From CAMDHY01 sp046156265 (lineage in GTDB: Bacteria; Pseudomonadota; Alphaproteobacteria; Rhizobiales; Segnochrobactraceae): DNA of 64,000 nucleotides. This document shows positions 42,982-51,852 of this stretch, in pieces. Location: assembly GCF_046156265.1 (NCBI RefSeq), contig NZ_JAWDIR010000046.1:1-64000 (forward strand), given 5' to 3'. The notes beneath the pieces are model-generated. The model was given only the letters and a program-made list of their open reading frames with translations, was not told where the DNA came from and made no database searches. The position numbers were made by a program, and so were the translations under genes. Every line of letters begins with the position of its first letter. Position 1 is the first letter of the stretch.

Positions 42982-44295
42982 TCAGCGCTCGCGGGGCTCC
43001 GGCGAAAGCCGGCCGACGCCCATCAGGAGATGCTCGCGGCCGACCTTGACGAGGTCGAACGGCACCAGGTTTCCGTCGGCGTCCGGCATCTCGTAGCGCA
43101 CGATGTCGGCGGTGGCGTGGGTGCGGTTGATCTTCGCCGGGATGAAGCTGCCGGTGCCGACGACATCGACCGGGATGCCGAGATTGCCGAAGACGCGGCA
43201 CTTCAGGACGTCGAAGCCGCTGGAGGCGACGATCGTCGGCGTCTTGTAGCCGGCATCGTCGAGCGCCTTGCGGAACCGCACGATGCTCGCCGCCGTGACG
43301 CCCGTGCCGAACAGGCACTTGTCGCGGATCTCGTCGGACGACAGCCCGTCGAGGTCGTCGATCATGAAGCCCTGGAGCGCGAGCTTGGCGACCTCACCCG
43401 GCGTGCCCTTGTGGGTCCAGCGCAAAAGCGTCTCCACCGAGCCGCCCCAGTCGAGGCCCTCGAGGTGGCGGCCGGCGTGGGTGTCGATGCGGAAGGCGAG
43501 CTTCTTGCCGCGATCCTGCAGCTGCGCCTCGCTGTAGAACCAGTGGCACACCGCCAGCGCGTCGGTGATCTCGCGCCCGTCATAGTCGACCAGAACCGTG
43601 TAGGTCGTCTCGTCGGGGAAGGTCTCGGCATAGAGCTTCGCCGCCTCGAGCGTGGCGCTTTCCACATCCGGATCGCCGCCGCGGGCGAGGATGCGCGCCT
43701 TGGCGTAGCCGATCAGGGCGTGCGGCATGGTGCCGAGCCCTTCAGTGGCGCCGAACAGCGGCGCGGCGATCGCCGTCGAGGTGCCGATGAAGGCGACGGC
43801 GCCCATCAGCTGCGCGGTGCGCGAGCCGACGCTCGCCCCGTAGGCGCAGGCGAGGTGCATGTCGTCGCCGGTGCAGTGGCGCGCTTCCATCGCGATGAAC
43901 GAGGCCTTGGGCATCGCCTGGCACATGGTGAAGGCGTTCATCGCCGAGACGCAGGCAAAGCCGATGCGCTGCAGGAGCAGCGTCTCGAGCGGCGCCAGCG
44001 CCGTCATGCTGCCGCTGACGTAGAGGAGCGGCCGGCCGGACGCGAGGATGGTGCCTTCCGGTGCAGTGCGCCGCACCTCGATCGGCCAGGTGGCGTCGGC
44101 CGGGTAGAGCTCGTGCAGCAGCTCGACGGCACGGTCGACCGCGACGATGCAGTCGGTGCGCAGGAACACCGCATAGGTGGCGCGGCAGTCGCCGTGCGCC
44201 GCAACGATCGCCGCCGTCTTGAGGAAGTAGGCGTCGCTGCGTCGGGCGATGTCGGACTTCAGCTGGTCGCGGGCGGGGAGGTCGGTCTGTCGCAT
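42982..44295 (-). CDS. pncB: Nicotinate phosphoribosyltransferase family protein
   Basis: A 437-residue protein with ATG 44295 after GGAGGAG. Family marks: ISAMNAFTM-like SAMNAFTMCQAMP, GTMPHALIGYAKARI (the TMPHA motif near residue 220), VLVDYDG, RIDTHAGRHL, and TPTIVASSGFDVLKCR. The enzyme joins nicotinate and PRPP to nicotinate mononucleotide, which NadD then adenylates. It is upstream of the PotDBCA-like genes (73-nt gap) and of an isochorismatase-type hydrolase, suggesting salvage of a nicotinate/nicotinamide precursor. The substrate specificity within the family (nicotinate or nicotinamide) is not shown by sequence. Confidence 0.88.
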   Translation of the reverse strand: MRQTDLPARDQLKSDIARRSDAYFLKTAAIVAAHGDCRATYAVFLRTDCIVAVDRAVELLHELYPADATWPIEVRRTAPEGTILASGRPLLYVSGSMTALAPLETLLLQRIGFACVSAMNAFTMCQAMPKASFIAMEARHCTGDDMHLACAYGASVGSRTAQLMGAVAFIGTSTAIAAPLFGATEGLGTMPHALIGYAKARILARGGDPDVESATLEAAKLYAETFPDETTYTVLVDYDGREITDALAVCHWFYSEAQLQDRGKKLAFRIDTHAGRHLEGLDWGGSVETLLRWTHKGTPGEVAKLALQGFMIDDLDGLSSDEIRDKCLFGTGVTAASIVRFRKALDDAGYKTPTIVASSGFDVLKCRVFGNLGIPVDVVGTGSFIPAKINRTHATADIVRYEMPDADGNLVPFDLVKVGREHLLMGVGRLSPEPRER

Positions 44296-44492
44296 GGCGG
44301 GGCTCCTCCCGTCTCGCCGCAAACGTCGGCGCACGATCCGTGCCCCACTTCCCGTGGAGTTTCAACCGCTACCGGCCGCGGGATGGCGGTCGAGCCACGA
44401 AAGCGGGCTGCGGAGCATCACGCCGGTGCCCCCGGATGCCTGATGTCGCTGAACCCTTGTGCGTGACTATTTTCTGATCTCTTTTCCGCCTA

Positions 44493-44504
44493 TTGTGTAC
44501 AACA
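44493..44504. promoter_or_regulatory. TTGTGTACAACA, second GntR-type operator candidate
   Basis: TTGTGTACAACA carries a TGTACA core with outer T and A symmetric, in the context TATTGTGTACAACAC. It resembles TTGT-GTACAA operators of GntR regulators and is similar in kind to 42926-42941. It lies in the 327-nt divergent spacer between pncB and the allophanate hydrolase gene. Confidence 0.4.
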
Positions 44505-44622
44505 CGTCTGGCGCTTCGCCGCGTCGCCGCTGTGGGGAGACCGTCTTGCGTCCCGTTTCCGTCGATCCCGCCACGACCGCCGTCGTGCCGAACCCGCCTC
44601 CCCGCAGCACCGGGGCGCGGCC

Positions 44623-46425
44623 GTGACGCTGCCGCGCGTGCCGTCGATCCTCGACTTCCTCGACGCCTTCGCGAGCGGCCGGCTGACGCCCGCGGATGCG
44701 ATCGACCTCGTGCTCGCCCGCATCGCCGCCGGCGACCCGGCCGCCTGGATTGCTGTGCGCGACCGCGCCGACCTCCTCGCCGAAGTGGCGGAACTCGGAC
44801 CCCGCGACGGCCGGCCGCTCTGGGGCGTGCCGTTCGCGGTGAAGGACAACATCGACGTCGCCGGCGTGCCGACCACCGCCGCCTGCCCGGCCTTCGCCTT
44901 CACCCCGGAGCGCGACGCCACCGTCGTCGCCCGGCTCCGGGCGGCGGGCGCTATCCCGATCGGCAAGACCAACCTCGACCAGTTCGCCACCGGCCTCGTC
45001 GGCGTCCGCTCGCCACACGGCGCGCCGCGCTCGGTGTTCGACGCCGACTACGTCTCCGGCGGCTCGAGCTCGGGCTCGGCCGTCGCCGTCGCCTCCGGCC
45101 AGGTGCCGTTCTCGCTCGGCACCGACACCGCCGGCTCCGGCCGCGTGCCGGCCGCCTTCAACAACATCGTCGGCGTGAAACCCTCGCTCGGGCTGCTGCC
45201 CACCACCGGCGTGCTGCCGGCCTGCCGTACCCTCGATTGCGTCTCGGTGTTCGCCACCACGATCGACGACGCCACGGCGGTCCGCCGCCTCGCCGAGGGC
45301 CTCGACGCCGGCGACGCCTATTGCCGGGAGGCGACGCAGCAGGCGCTGCCGGGCGGGCCGCTGCGCGTCGGCGTGCTCGCCGGCGCCGACCGCGAATTCT
45401 TCGGCGACGCCGAGGCCGAGGCCGCCTACGACGCGGCCATCGCCCGGATGACCGCCGCCGGCCACCGCACTGTTGCCATCGACTACCGCCCCTTCCGCGA
45501 GACGGCCGACTACCTCTACGCCGGCCCGTGGGTCGCCGAGCGGCTCGCCGCCATCGAGCCGTTCTACCGCGAGCACGGCGCGGCGATGGATCCGACCGTC
45601 CACACCATCCTCGGCTGGGCGCTGACGATGAGCGCGGCCGACGCCTTCCGCGGCCTCTACCGCCTCGCCGAATTGCGCCGGCGCGCCGAGGCCGAGTGGG
45701 CGCGGATGGACGTGCTGCTCCTGCCGACGACGCCCACCACCTACCGGGTCGCCGACGTGCTGGCCGACCCGATCCGCCTCAACGCCAACCTCGGCATCTA
45801 CACCAACTTCGCCAACCTTCTCGATTGCTGCTCCGTCGCAGTGCCGGCGGGCTTCCGTGCGAACGGCCTGCCCGTCGGCGTGATGCTGGTGGCGCCGGCC
45901 TTCCACGACGACGCGCTCGTGGCGCTCGCCGACCGCCTGCACCGCAACGGTGGCTGTGGTCCGGGCATCGACGCCATCGGCAGCCTGGCGCCGCCGCAGG
46001 CGCCCGCAGCCGCATCGGGCATCACCGCTGCGGCGGCAAGGCTGCCGATCGTCGTCGTCGGCGCGCATCTCACCGGCGAGCCGCTGAACGGCGATCTCGT
46101 GGCGCGGGGCGGGGTGCTGGAGCGTGCCTGCCGGACGGCGCCGGACTACCGTCTCTACGCCCTCGACGGCACCGTGCCGCCGAAGCCCGGGCTGGTGCGG
46201 GCGCCGGGCTTCGCGGGGCCGGGGATCGCGGTGGAGCTGTGGTCGCTGCCGGCCGAGGCCTTCGGACCGTTCGTGGCGGCGATCCCGGCGCCGCTCGGCA
46301 TCGGCAAGGTCCGGCTCGACGACGGCAGCGAGGCGCCGGGCTTCCTGTGCGAGCCGGGCGGCCTCGAGGCGGCCCGCGAGATCACCGACTTCGGCGGCTG
46401 GCGGGCGTTCCGCGCAGCAGGCTAG
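44623..46425 (+). CDS. atzF: Allophanate hydrolase (AtzF type)
   Basis: A 600-residue amidase-signature enzyme that hydrolyses allophanate to ammonia and CO2. The triad spacing matches the family: Lys74 (FAVKDNID), cis-Ser148 (VSGGSSSGS) and nucleophile Ser172 (GTDTAGSGR), and the adjacent VGVKPSLGLLPTTG segment is typical. The C-terminal ~150 residues carry the AtzF-type accessory domain, marked by GAHLTGEPLNGDL. The GTG start at 44623 is the only clear option. It is divergent from the pncB gene. A biuret-hydrolase-like enzyme is encoded at 51853-52521. Confidence 0.92.
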   Translation: MTLPRVPSILDFLDAFASGRLTPADAIDLVLARIAAGDPAAWIAVRDRADLLAEVAELGPRDGRPLWGVPFAVKDNIDVAGVPTTAACPAFAFTPERDATVVARLRAAGAIPIGKTNLDQFATGLVGVRSPHGAPRSVFDADYVSGGSSSGSAVAVASGQVPFSLGTDTAGSGRVPAAFNNIVGVKPSLGLLPTTGVLPACRTLDCVSVFATTIDDATAVRRLAEGLDAGDAYCREATQQALPGGPLRVGVLAGADREFFGDAEAEAAYDAAIARMTAAGHRTVAIDYRPFRETADYLYAGPWVAERLAAIEPFYREHGAAMDPTVHTILGWALTMSAADAFRGLYRLAELRRRAEAEWARMDVLLLPTTPTTYRVADVLADPIRLNANLGIYTNFANLLDCCSVAVPAGFRANGLPVGVMLVAPAFHDDALVALADRLHRNGGCGPGIDAIGSLAPPQAPAAASGITAAAARLPIVVVGAHLTGEPLNGDLVARGGVLERACRTAPDYRLYALDGTVPPKPGLVRAPGFAGPGIAVELWSLPAEAFGPFVAAIPAPLGIGKVRLDDGSEAPGFLCEPGGLEAAREITDFGGWRAFRAAG

Positions 46426-46453
46426 TCAAGGCCGGCCGGGAGGATGGCCGCCC

Positions 46454-47305
46454 TCAGGCGGCCGGGACGGCGGCGATCACGGCCTTCAGCCGCGCCATCT
46501 CGGCCTTCGTCGCCTCGCGATACTTCTCGATCGAGGTGTCGACGACGTGGCTGCGGTCGAACTTGCGGAATTCCTCGATGGCGCGGAACTTGTCCTCCGC
46601 CGACAGCGAGCGGCTCGGCCGGCCGCGCTCCGCCTTCACCAGCCACTCCTCGTAGCTCTTCGTGAAGTAGTGGTTGATCTGCGCGATCTCGTGGGTGCCG
46701 AAGGGCTGCCGCTTCGGCTGGATCGCCCGCTTCTTCTCGTTGAAGTAGAGCCCTTCCGACAGGATGCAGAAGTGCGGCTTCACCCGCACGATCTTGTCGA
46801 TGCGGCAGATGCTCTTCGCCGAGCGGCCGAACAGCGGATTGCGCGCGACGTCCTCGCAGCGCGTGAAGCGCTCCGACACCAGCATGTCGTCGTTGCGCTT
46901 CTTGTGCCCGTCGGAGCCGAACAGCTTCCAGTGGATGGCGATGCCGTTCGCCTCGCTGTAGTCCTCGACGAAGTGGCGGACGTTGTCGTGGTTCTTGAGG
47001 ACGAGGAACTCGTCGATGTCGATGAAGCCGATCCACTCGATCTCGTCTCGGTACTTCTCGACGGCGGCGGTGTAGCAGGGCACCTGCGGGCCCGTCTCGG
47101 CGTCCTTCGGCCAGACCCAGGTGTTGAGGTCGATCTCGCCCGCGGCGGCGAGCGCCCTCAGCATCGCCGGACCGTGGTCGGTGCTCTCGTTGTCGTAGAT
47201 GATGATCTTCTCGAACCCGATGACCTTGCTGTGGGCGATCCACTCGAGGAGGTAGGGCCCCTCGTTCTTGGCGATCGCGCAGACGGCGATGGTATCGCTC
47301 TTCAT
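46454..47305 (-). CDS. Glycosyltransferase family 2/92-like protein
   Basis: A 283-residue protein with the Glyco_tranf_2_4 pattern: IAVCAIAKNEGPYLLEWIAH at the start, IIIYDNESTD for the nucleotide-sugar fold, and GFIDIDEFLVLKNH containing a DID (DxD) metal site near residue 100. A short NxxF-type segment and HYFTKSYEEWLVKAERGR follow, typical of the family in LPS or capsule synthesis. It is a single cytoplasmic enzyme on the minus strand; the next gene (dsbB) has no apparent link. Confidence 0.85.
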   Translation of the reverse strand: MKSDTIAVCAIAKNEGPYLLEWIAHSKVIGFEKIIIYDNESTDHGPAMLRALAAAGEIDLNTWVWPKDAETGPQVPCYTAAVEKYRDEIEWIGFIDIDEFLVLKNHDNVRHFVEDYSEANGIAIHWKLFGSDGHKKRNDDMLVSERFTRCEDVARNPLFGRSAKSICRIDKIVRVKPHFCILSEGLYFNEKKRAIQPKRQPFGTHEIAQINHYFTKSYEEWLVKAERGRPSRSLSAEDKFRAIEEFRKFDRSHVVDTSIEKYREATKAEMARLKAVIAAVPAA

Positions 47306-47393
47306 CGGTCGGACTCGGGGGTTCGTGGGGATCGACGGCGTATAGCGGACCGCCCCGCGGGTGGCAACCGCGCGGCCGTCCGCAGGCCTTGGG

Positions 47394-47957
47394 TCAGCCG
47401 GGCGGAGCCGGCGCCGCGGGATCGAGCAACTGGTAGCCGGCGGGGTTGTCCGGGCAGAGGCCGCCGCCGCATTCGAGCACGGTCGACAGGCCGTTGCCGA
47501 GCGCCAGCAGGCCGGCGAGCGCCAGCGCCGCAGCGCCGAGCTTCGGCAGGCCCGCCGGCCGCGGCGGTTCGAACTGCCGGTCGAACAGCAGCATCACCGC
47601 GCTGCCGGCGACCATCGCGACGAACACCACGAAGGCCCAGGTGTAGAAATGCAGCCCGAACAGGGCCTCGCCGTAGGCGCCGGTGTTCGGGGCGACGTGC
47701 AGCAGCACCTGCCGGACCGCCGCCGTCGCCCCGACGAGCGAGGACAGCACGACGATCGCGTAGTGGCTCGGCCGCGGACCGAAGCGGATGTTGAGGGCGA
47801 GCCCCATTGCCGCGCAGACGAAGCCCGCCCGCTGCAGCAGGCAGAGCGGGCAGGGGAGTTCGGCATTGGCGAACTGGTCCCAGAAGGCGACCAGCAGGAT
47901 CGCCGAGACCGCGAACAGCCCGGCGATGTTGAGGGCGCGGGAGATGTCGGGGGACAT
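47394..47957 (-). CDS. dsbB: Disulfide-bond formation protein DsbB
   Basis: A 187-residue inner-membrane protein with ATG 47957. The first loop has LPCPLCLLQRAGF with Cys36/Cys39 (CPLC), and the second loop near the C-terminus contains ECGGGLCPDN with the other cysteine pair. Four hydrophobic segments are visible. It reoxidises DsbA using quinones. A small DUF5993-type gene lies just upstream, 8 nt away. Confidence 0.88.
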   Translation of the reverse strand: MSPDISRALNIAGLFAVSAILLVAFWDQFANAELPCPLCLLQRAGFVCAAMGLALNIRFGPRPSHYAIVVLSSLVGATAAVRQVLLHVAPNTGAYGEALFGLHFYTWAFVVFVAMVAGSAVMLLFDRQFEPPRPAGLPKLGAAALALAGLLALGNGLSTVLECGGGLCPDNPAGYQLLDPAAPAPPG

Positions 47958-47965
47958 GGCGCGCC

Positions 47966-48121
47966 TCAGAAGTCGAGCGGCAGGCTGTCGGTGACGTGCA
48001 GGCGGAACAGCACGCCGAGCGCGATCAGCGAGATCGCCCACAGCCCGACGGCGATCCAGCGCCGGCCCGCCCAGACCGCCAGCATCGCCAAGGCGCACCC
48101 GAAGAACGGCACGCTCATCAT
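47966..48121 (-). CDS. Small DUF5993-type membrane protein next to dsbB
   Basis: A 51-residue protein, ATG at 48121 (or 48118) with GGGGAG upstream. It has two hydrophobic segments, MLAVWAGRRWIAVGLWAISLIA and IALGVLF, and the composition of the DUF5993 family, which is typically encoded beside dsbB. It is probably a membrane helper of unknown function. Confidence 0.7.
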   Translation of the reverse strand: MMSVPFFGCALAMLAVWAGRRWIAVGLWAISLIALGVLFRLHVTDSLPLDF

Positions 48122-48292
48122 GGCTCGTGTCTCCCCTTGGGACCGTTCAACTCGCCCCGGCCGTCCCCCGTCGCGCCTGCGACCGGCCGCTTGCATCCTG
48201 GGCCGAATCGCCGGCCGCCATGCCGGCACTGTACATCGCCCCTCACCCATCCCGAAGCCGCGGGCCGCCTCACACTCCCTCCCTCTATCGGG

Positions 48293-48402
48293 GTCATTCC
48301 CGGCCTTGTGCCGGGAACCCATTCGCTTCGGCAGGGAAGGGCCTCGCGAAGGGGGGGGTGGGCCGGCGTCGCATGGGTTCCCGGCACAAGGCCGGGAATG
48401 AC
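48293..48402. repeat. Intergenic inverted repeat, GTCATTCCCGG family, second copy
   Basis: GTCATTCCCGGCCTTGTGCC and its reverse complement ending GGAATGAC frame about 60 nt. The arms match the copy at 29855-29959 closely, and here both arms are intact. It fills most of the 418-nt spacer between DUF5993 and the AhpD-like gene; no gene lies there. Confidence 0.85.
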
Positions 48403-48539
48403 TACGGAGAGGGACGAGCAGGAAGGTGTGGTGCACGGACGCTCGCCATTTTCCCAGCCTCTGCCTCTGCAAATCCGCAAGGTCCGAGTTCAGCGGCAGC
48501 CATGCCCTCCCGCCCACCACCCTTGCTCCACACCCCGCC

Positions 48540-48947
48540 TCAGAACTGCAGCGTGCCCGCGAAGGCCTCGTCGACCGGCACCTGCCAGGCAGCGACGAGG
48601 CGGTTCGTCTCGTTCGCCATGCCGACGACGGCGACGAGCTCGGCGAACATCTCCGCCGTCATGCCCTGCTTCGCCGCGCCGCGGGCGTGCGAGCGGATAC
48701 AGTACTCGCAGGCATTGCTGATCGAGACCGCAAGGTAGATCATCTCCTTCGTGCGAGCATCGAGCGCCCCGGGAGCCATCACCTCCTTCAGGCTCTCCCA
48801 AGTGCGAACCAATGTCGGCGGATGGTTCGCAAGAGCCTTCCAGAAGTTGTTGACGTCCTTGACGCCACGAGACTGCTTGATGTCGTCGTAAATCCGGCGT
48901 ACGTCCTCGCCCGCCTCGTCATACTCGATGAGCCGCCCGGTCAACAT
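48540..48947 (-). CDS. AhpD/carboxymuconolactone decarboxylase-family protein
   Basis: A 135-residue protein with ATG 48947. The peroxidase-type CxxC motif with its histidine is present, SNACEYCIRSH, giving Cys80, Cys83 and His87. Surrounding helices match the CMD fold (KEMIYLAVSISN). Such small proteins act as alkylhydroperoxidases or have unknown peroxide-related roles. It is divergent from the TauE/SafE gene. Confidence 0.85.
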   Translation of the reverse strand: MLTGRLIEYDEAGEDVRRIYDDIKQSRGVKDVNNFWKALANHPPTLVRTWESLKEVMAPGALDARTKEMIYLAVSISNACEYCIRSHARGAAKQGMTAEMFAELVAVVGMANETNRLVAAWQVPVDEAFAGTLQF

Positions 48948-49079
48948 TGAATTCCCGTCCTTCTCCCAAGGGGCGGCGAAACCGCACCGGCGTGCCGTCG
49001 CCCTCCCAGCGGGTCCATCCCGCATCTGCCCGAAGAGCGCCCGGGTCCTCCCCCCGTGCGCCCAAGCTAACCCGGAGCC

Positions 49080-49919
49080 GTGTCTATGGAAGCCCTCGAT
49101 CCGGCGTCGCTCGCCCTGTGGATTGGTGCGCTCGCGGCGGCGAGCGCCGTCGCCGGCTTCGCCGCCGGCCTGCTCGGCGTCGGCGGCGGCATCATCACGG
49201 TGCCGGTGATGTTTCAGATGTTCACCTTCATGGGCCTGCCGCCGTCACTCGCCATGCAGATGGCGGTCGGCACCTCGCTGATGACGATCATCCCGACCGG
49301 CTTCATGTCCGCCCGCAGCCATTCGAAGCGCGGCGCGGTCGACTGGAAGCTCATCCGCAGCTGGGGCCCGCTCGCCTTTGCCGGCGTGCTCGTCGCCGTC
49401 GTCATCGCCCGCCATGTCGACGGCAAGGTGCTGTCGGGCGTCTTCGCGGTGATCGCCCTCATCGTCGCCCTCGACATGTTCCTCCGTCGCAACGGCGGCC
49501 AGGTCACGGACGGCTTCCCGAACGCCGTCGTGAAGCACGTGATCGGCTTCTTCATCGGCGGCTTCTCGACCCTGATGGGCATCGGCGGCGGCACGCTCAG
49601 CGTGCCGATCCTGACCGCCGTCGGCTACCAGATCCGCAACGCTGTCGGCACCGCGTCGGCGCTCGGTCCGATCATCGCCATCCCCGGCGCCATCGGCTTC
49701 GTGGTGAACGGCCTCGACGTGGCGGGCCGGCCGCCGTTCTCGATCGGCTACGTCAACCTGGTCGCCTTCGCGCTGCTGCTGCCGGCCGGCCTGCTGCTGC
49801 CGTCCGTGGGTGCGCGGGTCGCGCACATGATCCCGCAGCGCTCGCTGAAGCTGCTGTTCGCCGCCTTCCTGTTCGTCACCGCCGTCCGCATGGGCTGGGG
49901 GATCGTGTTCGGGAAGTAG
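49080..49919 (+). CDS. TauE/SafE-family sulfite/anion exporter
   Basis: A 279-residue membrane protein, GTG 49080 or the ATG two codons downstream as alternative. The family marks GFAAGLLGVGGGIITVPVM near residue 25 and IGFFIGGFSTLMGIGGGTLSVPIL near residue 155 are the two GxGGG repeats of TauE/SafE permeases. Hydrophobic stretches make seven to eight membrane segments. Substrates in the family include sulfite, sulfoacetate and other anions; none is fixed by context. Confidence 0.92.
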   Translation: MSMEALDPASLALWIGALAAASAVAGFAAGLLGVGGGIITVPVMFQMFTFMGLPPSLAMQMAVGTSLMTIIPTGFMSARSHSKRGAVDWKLIRSWGPLAFAGVLVAVVIARHVDGKVLSGVFAVIALIVALDMFLRRNGGQVTDGFPNAVVKHVIGFFIGGFSTLMGIGGGTLSVPILTAVGYQIRNAVGTASALGPIIAIPGAIGFVVNGLDVAGRPPFSIGYVNLVAFALLLPAGLLLPSVGARVAHMIPQRSLKLLFAAFLFVTAVRMGWGIVFGK

Positions 49920-49927
49920 GCGAGGCC

Positions 49928-50863
49928 TCAGCCGCCGGCGAGCCCCGCGGCGATCTCGGCCGCCAGCGTGGCGTTGTTCTTCACGAGCGCGATGTTCGCC
50001 GTCAGGCTGCGGCCGGCGGTGAGCGCGTTGAGGCGATCGAGCAGGAACGGGGTCACGTCCTTGCCAGCGACGCCGGCCGTCTGCGCCTCGGCCACCGCGC
50101 GGGCGATCTCGGCGTCGATCTCCGAGCCGGAGAGCGCATCCGCCTCCGGGATCGGGTTGGCGACGAGCACGCCGCCGCCGCCGAGCCGCCAGTGCAGGGC
50201 CGCGGCAGCCGCGATCTCGCCCGCCCCGTCGAGGCGGTGCGGCACGCGCTCGCCGCTGTCGCGGGCGAAGAAGGCCGGGAAGGCGTCGGTGCGATAGCCG
50301 ATCACCGGCACGCCCTCGGTCTCCAGAACCTCCAGTGTCTTCGGGATGTCGAGAATCGACTTCGCGCCGGCGCAGACGACCGCCACCGGCGTCCGACCGA
50401 GCTCGCGCAGGTCCGCCGAGACGTCGAAGCTCGCCTCGGCGCCGCGGTGGACGCCGCCGATACCGCCTGTGGCGAAGACGCGGATGCCGGCCATCGCCGC
50501 CGCCATCATCGTGGTGGCGACCGTCGTGCCGGCGAGGCGGCGGGATGCGAGCAGCACCGCGAGGTCGCGGCGGGAGGCCTTCGCCGCGGTCGCCCCGGCT
50601 TCGGCCACCCGCGTCAGCGCCGCCTCGTCGAGCCCGACCACGATGCGGCCGTCGAATACCGCGATCGTCGCCGGCACGGCGCCACCCGCCCGAACTACCG
50701 CCTCCACTGCCCGCGCCGTCTCGAGGTTCTGCGGGAACGGCATGCCGTGGGTGACGATGGTCGATTCCAGCGCCACCACGGCCCGGCCGGCGGCCAGCGC
50801 CTCGGCGACCTCGGGATGCACGGCCAGCAAGTCGTTCGGCAGCAAATCGTTCGGCGTCGTCAT
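49928..50863 (-). CDS. psuG: Pseudouridine-5'-phosphate glycosidase
   Basis: A 311-residue protein with the signature of PsuG: VALESTIVTHGMPFPQN with the catalytic-region Glu, RIVVGL, ATGGIGGVHRGAE, VCAGAKSILDIPKTLEVLET, and NPIPEADALS. It cleaves pseudouridine 5'-phosphate to uracil and ribose 5-phosphate. The ATG overlaps the stop of the upstream PfkB-kinase gene (ATGA), which is the usual pairing for pseudouridine breakdown. Confidence 0.93.
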   Translation of the reverse strand: MTTPNDLLPNDLLAVHPEVAEALAAGRAVVALESTIVTHGMPFPQNLETARAVEAVVRAGGAVPATIAVFDGRIVVGLDEAALTRVAEAGATAAKASRRDLAVLLASRRLAGTTVATTMMAAAMAGIRVFATGGIGGVHRGAEASFDVSADLRELGRTPVAVVCAGAKSILDIPKTLEVLETEGVPVIGYRTDAFPAFFARDSGERVPHRLDGAGEIAAAAALHWRLGGGGVLVANPIPEADALSGSEIDAEIARAVAEAQTAGVAGKDVTPFLLDRLNALTAGRSLTANIALVKNNATLAAEIAAGLAGG

Positions 50864-51831
50864 GCGATCCTCGTGTTCGGCGGCAGGCTCGCCGCCCGTG
50901 CCGCCACCGTCGCTGCAAGCGCCTCACGCGGCAGATCGCGGCGGACGCTGCCGGTCGCCTCCAGCGTCAGGGCCGCGAGAGCCGAGCCGAAGCGCACGGC
51001 GGCGTCAAGCTCGTCACCGGCCGCGAGCCGCCACAGCGTCGCGGCGATCAGGCTGTCGCCGGCGCCGGTCACCTCGGCGATGGTCGCCGGCGCCGCCGGC
51101 ACCGCCACGGTCCCGGCAGAGTCCGTGACCAGCGCCCCATCCGCTCCGAGGGTCAGCACGACCGCCCCTGCGCCCCGCGCCAGCACGGCATCCGCGAGGG
51201 CGGCCGGCCCGGCCGTCATGGCCTCTGATTCCCCCATACCGATCAGGGCGCGCGCCTCGTCGGCGTTCAGGAACAAGACGTCGACGCCGGCGAGATCCGC
51301 CGGCAGGCGCCGCACCTTCGGCGTCGACACCGCATCGACGGCGAGGCGGAAACCGGCTCCTCGTCTCAGCGCGATCAGAGCGGCCAGCCCGTCGGCGGCG
51401 GCGTTGCAATCGGCGAACACCCAGTCGGCGGCCCGGAGGCGGTCCGTGTTTGCCGTCACCAGTGCCGCATCCAGCCGGTCGAGCACGGCCATCGCCGCGA
51501 CCCCGATCACGAGGTCGCCATCGGGATCGGTGACGGCCGCGTACTCCGCCGTCGCCGCGCCGGCGATCGCCACTGTCCCCGCCGTGTCGACGCCGAGGGC
51601 GGCGAGATCTGCGAGCAGCGACCGGCCGCCCTCGTCGTCGCCGATGACCGAGACGAGCGACACCGGCGTCTCGAGCCGCGCCAGCAGTTCGGCGACGTTG
51701 CGCGCCACCCCGCCGGGGCTGCCGCCGACGGTCGCCGGGTTCGACGTGCCCGCCACCGCCGGCCCCGCGAGACGGTAGACGCGATCGACGGCGGCGCCGC
51801 CAAGGCAGACGATCCGGGAGGGCGGGGGCAC
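50860..51831 (-). CDS. psuK: PfkB-family carbohydrate kinase, probable pseudouridine kinase
   Basis: A 323-residue ribokinase-fold protein. GGAAVDRVYRL near the start, GGSPGGVARNVAELLARL for the substrate pocket, and EVTGAGDSLIAATLWRLAAG with the catalytic GAGD motif are present. Together with psuG it would phosphorylate pseudouridine; this is inferred from pairing. The stop is 4 nt into psuG, so the two are translationally linked. A cysteine hydrolase gene lies upstream on the same strand. Confidence 0.85.
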   Translation of the reverse strand: MPPPSRIVCLGGAAVDRVYRLAGPAVAGTSNPATVGGSPGGVARNVAELLARLETPVSLVSVIGDDEGGRSLLADLAALGVDTAGTVAIAGAATAEYAAVTDPDGDLVIGVAAMAVLDRLDAALVTANTDRLRAADWVFADCNAAADGLAALIALRRGAGFRLAVDAVSTPKVRRLPADLAGVDVLFLNADEARALIGMGESEAMTAGPAALADAVLARGAGAVVLTLGADGALVTDSAGTVAVPAAPATIAEVTGAGDSLIAATLWRLAAGDELDAAVRFGSALAALTLEATGSVRRDLPREALAATVAARAASLPPNTRIA

Positions 51832-51852
51832 GGGGGGCGACGGGGGAGGGGC

